This document shows positions 4,788 to 9,991 of a DNA stretch of 9,991 nt, piece after piece (position 1 is the stretch's first letter; each line of letters starts with the position of its first letter). This DNA comes from Rhodospirillaceae bacterium (GTDB lineage Bacteria; Pseudomonadota; Alphaproteobacteria; MPNO01; UBA2964). The stretch spans positions 1 through 9,991 of the forward strand of contig PATI01000005.1 in assembly GCA_002712335.1 (NCBI GenBank), given 5' to 3'. A program made the position numbers and the translations under genes. The notes under the pieces were generated by a model that saw nothing but the letters and a program-made list of their open reading frames with translations, did no database searches and was not told the origin of the DNA.

Positions 4788-6653
4788 ATGGCTACACAAC
4801 TCAAAGAAACCGACAAAGACGGCCGCGAAATTATAGATTCCGTTGTTATCAGATTTGCTGGTGATTCGGGAGACGGGATGCAACTGACCGGCACACAATT
4901 TACTCAATCAACTGCATTAATGGGGAATGATCTATCAACTTTTCCTGATTTTCCAGCTGAAATAAGGGCTCCTGTCGGAACAACCTATGGAGTTTCTGCT
5001 TTTCAAATTAACTTTGCTTCACATTTAATCAAAACTCCTGGAGACGCACCGGACGTTTTAGTCGCAATGAATCCAGCCGCATTAAAAGTCCATTTAAAAG
5101 ACCTAGTGCCCGGTGGAACGGTCATCATTAATTTAGGAGCGTTTAATGACAGAAATATTGAAAAAGCAGGTTATAAGGAAAATCCTTTAGAGGACGGGTC
5201 TCTTGATAGTTTTCGCCTAATTCAAATTGATATTTCAAAACTTACATTGGCAGCGGTAGAGGGGATAGATGTCACCCAAAAAGAAGCACTTAGGGCTAAA
5301 AATTTATGGACCCTTGGTCTCATGTGCTGGATGTATGACCGCGACAGAAAACCAACAATTGACTGGCTAAACCAGCGTTTTGCTAAACTTCCCAATATTG
5401 CCAAAGCTAATATTGCCGCCCTTAACGCGGGGCATGTTTTTGGAGAAACTGCGGAGCTGCCTAGCGAAATTAGCACCTATATCGTGCCTAAGGCGAAGGT
5501 TGACCCGGGAATTTATCGAGCCGTGACTGGAATTGAGACTACAAGTTGGGGTCTGCTCGTTGGAGCACAAAAAGCCGGATTAAATATCTTTTTTGGCTCT
5601 TACCCAATAACCCCGGCTTCGCCGTTACTGCATACGCTTAGTAACTTCAAACAATATGGTGTCGTGACATTTCAGGCGGAGGATGAAATTTCGGCTATAT
5701 GCTCGGCCATAGGTGCCTCCTATTCAGGTGCAATTGGTATTACCTCAAGCTCCGGCCCAGGTATAGCTCTAAAGTCCGAAGCTCTTGGCCTTGCAGCGGT
5801 GACAGAGTTGCCTCTTGTTGTCGTAAACTTCCAACGCGGAGGTCCTTCAACGGGCTTGCCCACTAAAACCGAACAGTCCGATCTCTATCAGGCTGTGTTT
5901 GGCCGAAACGGTGATACTCCAATGCCAGTTATTTCGGCTTCAACAGCGTCGGATTGTTATGAATGCGCGATAGAAGCAGTTCGGATCGCCACAAAATATA
6001 TGACGCCGGTTATGTTCCTTTGCGAGGGTTTTCTAGCCAATGCCGCGGAACCCTGGAAATTGCCCGATACAGATGATATCGAGCCATTTCCTGTTGAATT
6101 TGCTAGTGATACCGAGAACTTTCATCCCTATCTTCGTAATGAGAAGACACTGGCCAGAAATTGGGCTATTCCAGGTACACCAGGCCTTGAGCATCGTATT
6201 GGTGGAATAGAAAAAGACTATGATTCGGGAAATATTTCATACGACGCTGATAATCATCATAAAATGACGAAAGTAAGGGCACAAAAAACTCTCAATATCT
6301 CTGGAGATATCCCTGAACAAACGGTTTCTTGTGGTAACACATCCGGAAAAATGGCTGTTGTGGGGTGGGGCTCAACATACGGAGCGATAGAACAAGCAAC
6401 TCTACGTTGTCAGGAATCAGGACTGGATGTTTCACATATTCACATACGTTACTTATGGCCTTTGCCTAAAAACCTTGGAGACCTACTAAAAGGTTTTGAA
6501 AGGATTATTGTACCAGAAATGAATAATGGACAACTCGTCACCTTACTTCGTTCCGAATACCTCGTTCCTGCAGAGTCATTGACGCAAATCACAGGGCAGC
6601 CTTTTAAAGTTGCAGACCTAGAAAAAGAAATCCGAAGCCGGTTGGAGGACTAA
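4788..6653 (+). CDS. korA: 2-oxoacid:ferredoxin oxidoreductase, fused gamma-alpha subunit (KorA)
   Basis: The 621-residue protein is the large subunit of a two-subunit 2-oxoglutarate (2-oxoacid):ferredoxin oxidoreductase, which decarboxylates the 2-oxoacid to its CoA ester and delivers low-potential electrons to ferredoxin. The gamma domain comes first, about residues 18-215, with FAGDSGDGMQ at 23-32. The alpha pyruvate-ferredoxin-oxidoreductase-type domain follows, with FFGSYPITPASPLL (268-281), the stretch carrying QAEDE (296-300) and GPSTGLPTKTEQSDL (352-366). The transketolase C-like domain is near 520-615, with AVVGWGSTYGA and RYLWPLP. Length is normal for the fused form. ATG 4788 is the only sensible start, because an in-frame TGA lies at 4767-4769 with no start between. 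The ribosome site is weak (AGAG/GAAG). It is first in an operon with korB and the FprA-type gene, under operator 2. 2-Oxoglutarate is the most likely substrate; other 2-oxoacids are not excluded. Confidence 0.93.
   Translation: MATQLKETDKDGREIIDSVVIRFAGDSGDGMQLTGTQFTQSTALMGNDLSTFPDFPAEIRAPVGTTYGVSAFQINFASHLIKTPGDAPDVLVAMNPAALKVHLKDLVPGGTVIINLGAFNDRNIEKAGYKENPLEDGSLDSFRLIQIDISKLTLAAVEGIDVTQKEALRAKNLWTLGLMCWMYDRDRKPTIDWLNQRFAKLPNIAKANIAALNAGHVFGETAELPSEISTYIVPKAKVDPGIYRAVTGIETTSWGLLVGAQKAGLNIFFGSYPITPASPLLHTLSNFKQYGVVTFQAEDEISAICSAIGASYSGAIGITSSSGPGIALKSEALGLAAVTELPLVVVNFQRGGPSTGLPTKTEQSDLYQAVFGRNGDTPMPVISASTASDCYECAIEAVRIATKYMTPVMFLCEGFLANAAEPWKLPDTDDIEPFPVEFASDTENFHPYLRNEKTLARNWAIPGTPGLEHRIGGIEKDYDSGNISYDADNHHKMTKVRAQKTLNISGDIPEQTVSCGNTSGKMAVVGWGSTYGAIEQATLRCQESGLDVSHIHIRYLWPLPKNLGDLLKGFERIIVPEMNNGQLVTLLRSEYLVPAESLTQITGQPFKVADLEKEIRSRLED
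6644..6648 (+). promoter_or_regulatory. Ribosome binding site of korB
   Basis: GGAGG lies inside the last codons of korA, 8 nt before the korB ATG at 6657. The korA stop and korB start are 3 nt apart, so the two subunits are probably translationally coupled. Confidence 0.8.
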
Positions 6654-6656
6654 AAC

Positions 6657-7682
6657 ATGAATGTTCAAACCGCCCCCGAGAAATTAAAGCCGAACGATTA
6701 TGCGTCTGACCAAGAGGTACGCTGGTGCCCCGGTTGTGGTGACTACGCGATTGTAAATGCAGTAAAAAGGGCGCTTGCTAATATGGGGGCTGACCCCAAA
6801 AATACCGTTTTTGTGTCAGGTATCGGCTGCGCAGCTCGATTCCCTTATTATATGGCCACTTATGGTTTTCATACGATACATGGCCGGGCTCCAGCTGTAG
6901 CTACTGGTGTAAAGCTCTCAAACCCCAACCTAGATGTTTGGGTAATTGGCGGAGACGGTGATATGTTGAGCATCGGTGGTAATCATACTTTGCATGTCCT
7001 ACGAAGAAATATTGATTTACAAGTTCTTCTATTCAATAATGAAATTTACGGCCTCACCAAAGGGCAATACTCACCAACCTCAAAAGTTGGGACGCGGTCA
7101 CCATCCACGCCATCCGGATCTGTGGATGCCCCAGTTTCAGCATGTGTCTACGCACTAGGTTGTAATGCACGCTTTGTAGCCCGATCTCATGACACTAATG
7201 CGAAGGTTCTTCCTGGCCTGCTTCAGGAAGCAAAGGAGCATAAAGGTGCTTCATTCGTTGAAATATTGCAAAACTGTATTGTTTACAATGATGGTGTTTA
7301 TTCTTCCTTTACCGACAAGGCAAATGCTGCAGAAGGACAAGTGATTTGTGAACACGGGAAGCCACTGTTGTTCGGTAAAGAACAAAATAGAGGCATCCAA
7401 ATAAACCAGAACTCGATGCAACTAGAGGTTATAACCATTGGAGAAAATAATGTTACTGAGGATGATGTGTTAGTTCATGATGAAACTAATCGTCCATTAG
7501 CATTGATGCTTGCTGGGATGCAACCACCTAATTTCCCTGTTGCAATGGGCGTAATTTTTCGTGACCCCGGTGTAGCCTTTAATGATGCTTTATATGACCA
7601 AATCGACAAAATTAAACAGGAAAAACCCGCTATTCCGGTTAACGAACTAATGCACAAAGGAAAAACTTGGACGGTTGTATAA
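6657..7682 (+). CDS. korB: 2-oxoacid:ferredoxin oxidoreductase beta subunit (KorB)
   Basis: This 341-residue protein is the thiamine diphosphate and [4Fe-4S] subunit that pairs with KorA. Cluster ligands are visible: C24 and C27 in RWCPGCGDY, C58 in SGIGCAARFP and C207 in EILQNCIVYND. The thiamine diphosphate motif is GGDGDMLSIGGNH (98-110) with NNEIYGLTKGQ at 127-137. There is no extra ferredoxin-like domain, so electrons must leave to a separate ferredoxin, and none is encoded in this window. Length is normal for the family. The start at ATG 6657 is supported by GGAGG 8 nt upstream, within korA. The gap to the next gene is 106 nt and contains no strong terminator, so read-through into the FprA-type gene is likely. 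Confidence 0.94.
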   Translation: MNVQTAPEKLKPNDYASDQEVRWCPGCGDYAIVNAVKRALANMGADPKNTVFVSGIGCAARFPYYMATYGFHTIHGRAPAVATGVKLSNPNLDVWVIGGDGDMLSIGGNHTLHVLRRNIDLQVLLFNNEIYGLTKGQYSPTSKVGTRSPSTPSGSVDAPVSACVYALGCNARFVARSHDTNAKVLPGLLQEAKEHKGASFVEILQNCIVYNDGVYSSFTDKANAAEGQVICEHGKPLLFGKEQNRGIQINQNSMQLEVITIGENNVTEDDVLVHDETNRPLALMLAGMQPPNFPVAMGVIFRDPGVAFNDALYDQIDKIKQEKPAIPVNELMHKGKTWTVV

Positions 7683-7788
7683 AAATCTTATTTAAAAATT
7701 ATACCAAAAGGAAAAGTTGGGGTTTCCAACAGACACGGTTAAGATATCATAATAATTGTTAAGGTTAATAAACTTCGCGGAATAAAGA

Positions 7789-9114
7789 ATGAGTGAGTTC
7801 AGTAACCGCAGTGTTGCAATCATCGGATCCGGACCCGGTGGCATGTATGTTGCGCAAGCGTTATTAGAAAAAGCACCGGGTTGTAGTGTTGACATCATTG
7901 ATCGGCTACCTTCTCCCTTCGGCCTTATTAGGGGTGGCGTCGCTCCCGATCACCAAAATACTAAAAGAGTAGATAAAAAATATGCTCAGACGATCACTGA
8001 CAATGATTCCGTGCGTTATGTTGGGAATATTGCACTAGGCCGTGATTTTAGTCTTAAAGACCTTACAGATATATACGATGCCGTCGTCCTCGCTTACGGC
8101 GCCCCTTATGACAATAAACTCGGGATTCCAGGAGAAGATAAAGAGAATGTTTTCGGTTCTAACGCATTTGTCGGCTGGTATAACTGTCATCCGGACTTCA
8201 TAGACCTACACCCTAACCTAGAAATTAAAACCGCTGCTGTTATTGGTATAGGGAACGTCGCGATAGACGTAGCTAGGGTCTTGTCGAGAACACCTAAAGA
8301 AATGGCCTCTACCGATATTGCGGATTATGCAATGAAGTCCATCGACGAAGCCTCATTAAAAGATATTTATATGTTTGCACGTCGTGGTCCAATCGAGGCG
8401 GCCTGTACAAATACCGAGTTGAAGGAGATGGGAGAGCTTGAGGCAGCCACAACACTGGTTCGGGGCGACGTGATTCCTGACGAGCTTCCAGTAGAAATGG
8501 ATGACCGCACAAAAAAAGTTCGAACACGTATCCTTGATACTCTTAGAAATCTTTCCCAGTCACATCCAAACCAAAAACGCCGTACAGTCCATATAGAATT
8601 CTACGCCTCTCCGGTAGAAATAATCGGAGATAAACAGGTTGAGGGAATTAGAATGGAACATACTGAGGTTATTGATGGTAGATGTGTTGGCACGGGTAAG
8701 TTTTTTGATATACCCTGTGAGTTGGTGATTACGTGTATCGGTTCACGGGCTGAGGCCATTGAAGGAATACCTTTCGATAAACGAAATGGAATTGTCGAGC
8801 ATTCCAACGGTCGTGTTGCTCCGAGTGTCTATGCGGCGGGCTGGGTAAAGCGTGGTGCTACAGGAACCATAGGAACTAATCGACTTGACTCATATGCTGT
8901 GTCGGATTTATTAGTCGCCGATTTCTCTGGACTATCAAAACCTGGCCCAAAGGCCATGGACAATCTTTGTATAAACCGCAATCTTCAGGCAATTACATTT
9001 GATGATTGGCTTGTCATTAAAGGCTTAGAAGAAAAGGCGGCTATTGAACCTTCGCCACGTAAAAAATTCGATACTGTGAATGCTATGCTTGAAGGGCTCA
9101 ATTCATCCCGTTAA
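7789..9114 (+). CDS. fprA: FprA-type ferredoxin-NADP+ reductase (adrenodoxin reductase family)
   Basis: The 441-residue flavoenzyme moves electrons between ferredoxin and NADP(H). The FAD site is GSGPGG (13-18), with the family block PSPFGLIRGGVAPDHQNTK (41-59). The NADP site is VIGIGNVAIDVAR (151-163), and RRGP at 198-201 gives the arginine pair that reads the 2'-phosphate, favouring NADP over NAD. The C-terminal signature GWVKRGATGTIGTNR (351-365) is also present; many relatives have Pro where this has Ala357. Length is close to the usual 450 or so. ATG 7789 has a GGAA ribosome site 6 nt upstream. It follows korB on the same strand and probably belongs to that operon, although the 106-nt gap could hide a minor promoter. 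Together with KorAB it would form a 2-oxoacid:NADP+ system, or feed ferredoxin from NADPH in reverse. Its stop overlaps the convergent marR stop. Confidence 0.92.
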   Translation: MSEFSNRSVAIIGSGPGGMYVAQALLEKAPGCSVDIIDRLPSPFGLIRGGVAPDHQNTKRVDKKYAQTITDNDSVRYVGNIALGRDFSLKDLTDIYDAVVLAYGAPYDNKLGIPGEDKENVFGSNAFVGWYNCHPDFIDLHPNLEIKTAAVIGIGNVAIDVARVLSRTPKEMASTDIADYAMKSIDEASLKDIYMFARRGPIEAACTNTELKEMGELEAATTLVRGDVIPDELPVEMDDRTKKVRTRILDTLRNLSQSHPNQKRRTVHIEFYASPVEIIGDKQVEGIRMEHTEVIDGRCVGTGKFFDIPCELVITCIGSRAEAIEGIPFDKRNGIVEHSNGRVAPSVYAAGWVKRGATGTIGTNRLDSYAVSDLLVADFSGLSKPGPKAMDNLCINRNLQAITFDDWLVIKGLEEKAAIEPSPRKKFDTVNAMLEGLNSSR

Positions 9115-9563
9115 ACTTTTCTTTCTGTTTCATTAAGCTGAGCCAGTTTAAATAATAAATCTAAAAATATTCTTTGTTCATTGGAAGTTAGCGGCTCTAG
9201 GGTCTGTTCCGTAATTTTTCCACCATATTGTATAAGGTGTTCAATTAATTTATTCCCTTCTTTGTTTAGACTCAAGATAAGCCGCCTTCTATCGTGCGGA
9301 TCTGGCCGGCGATCTATCAAACCACGCACCGCCAACCTTTTTATCACTCCCTGCATAGTTGCCGCATCCATCGCCGTCAAACGGCCAAGATGGTTCTGGG
9401 AAACCTCTCCTAAATCCCGCAGCTTAACCAACGCAGCAAATTGGAGTGGTGTTAGTTGTGGATCTCCAATGTTTTCTTGAAAAATATAGGAGTGACGTTG
9501 GTGGGCTCGACGCAACAAATGTCCAGCTTGTCTTTCTAAAACATATTGTTTTTTTGGAACCAT
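9111..9563 (-). CDS. MarR family transcriptional regulator
   Basis: The 150-residue protein has normal MarR length and layout. N-terminal dimerisation and ligand-binding helices are followed by a winged helix-turn-helix at about 38-105, with LTPLQFAAL, GEVSQNHLGRLTAMDAATM, the recognition helix QGVIKRLAVRGLIDRRPD and the wing DPHDRRRLILSLN. The C-terminal helix completes the dimer. MarR proteins of this kind usually repress catabolic genes and release DNA on binding an aromatic acid or its CoA ester. ATG 9563 has AAAGAG just upstream. A palindrome related to operators 1 and 2 overlaps its promoter (9587-9604), so autoregulation and control of both nearby operons are inferred. The gene lies downstream of the CoA-transferase gene on the same strand but has its own promoter. 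It ends in the TTAA shared with the fprA-type stop. The ligand is unknown. Confidence 0.93.
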   Translation of the reverse strand: MVPKKQYVLERQAGHLLRRAHQRHSYIFQENIGDPQLTPLQFAALVKLRDLGEVSQNHLGRLTAMDAATMQGVIKRLAVRGLIDRRPDPHDRRRLILSLNKEGNKLIEHLIQYGGKITEQTLEPLTSNEQRIFLDLLFKLAQLNETERKV

Positions 9564-9586
9564 ATACTCTTTAGATTTTTACCGAT

Positions 9587-9604
9587 TTGTTTGTATACAA
9601 ATAA
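9587..9604. promoter_or_regulatory. Operator 3, MarR-type palindrome at the marR promoter
   Basis: TTGTTTGTATACAAATAA is a palindrome with a single mismatched pair. In inverted orientation it matches operator 1 at 15 of 18 bases and shares its full right half. It overlaps the predicted -10 box and start site of marR, as expected for negative autoregulation. Confidence 0.8.
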
Positions 9605-9629
9605 TCTATAGAGGATCGATTTGTGTCAA
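9601..9629 (-). promoter_or_regulatory. Predicted sigma70 promoter of marR
   Basis: On the minus strand TTGACA (9629-9624) is followed after 17 nt by GATTAT (9606-9601), a 4/6 match to TATAAT. The -10 box runs into operator 3. The leader to the ATG would be about 30 nt. Confidence 0.6.
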
Positions 9630-9691
9630 GAAAGTCTGTAATAACTAATTACAATCAAACATGCGAGTTGTGCTCATATATTTGACAAGGC

Positions 9692-9991
9692 TCAAAAATC
9701 TATAATTTTATCTTTTTTTAATGCCGCAATCTGATCTTTCGTAAAACCAAGCACCTCAGTAAGAACATTATTGGAATGCTGACCCAAAGTCGGCGGAGCT
9801 CCTTGATACTCTATATGTTCTCCGGTGATTTTAATTGGACTAGCAACTTGGGGAACCTTACCGGCAACTGGGTGCTTTAATTCAATTTGCATTTTGCGGG
9901 CTTTGATCTGTGAGTGTTCAAAGACTTGTTGCATGTTGTTTATTGGTCCACAGGGAACTCCCTTTTTTTCTAATTCGTCTATCCACTCTTG
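9692..9991 (-). CDS. Class III (CaiB/BaiF) CoA-transferase, C-terminal part (5' truncated)
   Basis: The frame is open to the right edge, so only the last 99 residues are visible; an internal ATG at 9934 is not the start. The visible part begins QEWIDELEKKGVPCGPINNM and continues QQVFEHSQIKARKM, which is the classic C-terminal block of the CaiB/BaiF (formyl-CoA transferase-like) family. Further family features are VASPIKITG, APPTLGQHSNNVLTEVLGF and a terminal DQIAALKKDKII. The catalytic aspartate lies in the missing N-terminal half. The family moves CoA between carboxylic acids and often activates substrates in catabolic clusters. It is on the same strand as marR, which follows after a 128-bp gap with its own promoter. 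A CoA-ester intermediate in the linked pathway, and as MarR ligand, is therefore plausible. The donor and acceptor acids are unknown. Confidence 0.92.
   Translation of the reverse strand, partial: QEWIDELEKKGVPCGPINNMQQVFEHSQIKARKMQIELKHPVAGKVPQVASPIKITGEHIEYQGAPPTLGQHSNNVLTEVLGFTKDQIAALKKDKIIDF

Noticed and set aside
4704..4907. Small minus-strand frames over the korA start
   Set aside because: They overlap operator 2 and the well-supported korA N-terminus and show no recognisable protein pattern.
7710..7730. Two mutually exclusive short hairpins between korB and the fprA-type gene (GGAAA/TTTCC and GTTGG/CCAAC)
   Set aside because: Both stems are only 5 bp and no T-tract follows, so neither a terminator nor an attenuator can be supported.
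9564..9691. Rho-independent terminator after the CoA-transferase gene
   Set aside because: The gap is AT-rich but I find no stable stem followed by a T-run in the direction of transcription.

Overview
The window looks like a chromosomal catabolic cluster from a proteobacterium, most likely an alphaproteobacterium. This placement rests on the gene families (two-subunit KorA/KorB, a KorA with fused gamma and alpha domains, an FprA-type reductase, the UPF0280/AA_synth/6-hydroxynicotinate-reductase-like trio) and on the rather AT-rich DNA; there is no rRNA or other marker to confirm it. I see no mobile elements, tRNAs or CRISPR arrays.

Layout. At the left edge is the 3' part of a flavin reductase-like gene on the + strand (2-631). 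Convergent to it is a four-gene minus-strand operon, read from right to left: a 6-hydroxynicotinate reductase-like Fe-S/flavin protein (4482-2989), a UPF0280 protein with an ApbE-like fold (2987-2130), an AA_synth (DUF1185) protein (2107-1523) and a TauD/TfdA-type 2-oxoglutarate dioxygenase (1488-664). A 305-bp AT-rich divergent control region (4483-4787) follows. To its right, on the + strand, are korA (4788-6653), korB (6657-7682) and an FprA-type ferredoxin-NADP+ reductase (7789-9114). A convergent minus-strand MarR regulator (9563-9111) shares its stop bases with the reductase gene. The right edge holds the 3' end of a class III CoA-transferase on the minus strand (9991-9692).

How the parts may work together. 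Three near-identical palindromes related to TTGTTTGTATACAAACAA sit at or next to predicted promoters of the hnr-like operon, of korAB and of the marR gene itself, so the MarR protein probably represses both operons and itself. KorAB makes low-potential reduced ferredoxin from a 2-oxoacid (probably 2-oxoglutarate), and the FprA-type enzyme links ferredoxin to NADP(H). Characterised 6-hydroxynicotinate reductase is an Fe-S enzyme with covalent flavin that reduces an aromatic N-heterocycle. The simplest reading is an inducible reductive ring-catabolism module with its own electron supply. The next gene, UPF0280, resembles ApbE flavin transferases, and the reductase-like protein carries an ApbE-acceptor-like motif (ETVTGVT, residues 395-401). 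A dedicated flavinylation pair is therefore the most interesting testable idea here. The true substrate is unknown: no nicotinate dehydrogenase, enamidase or ferredoxin gene lies in the window.
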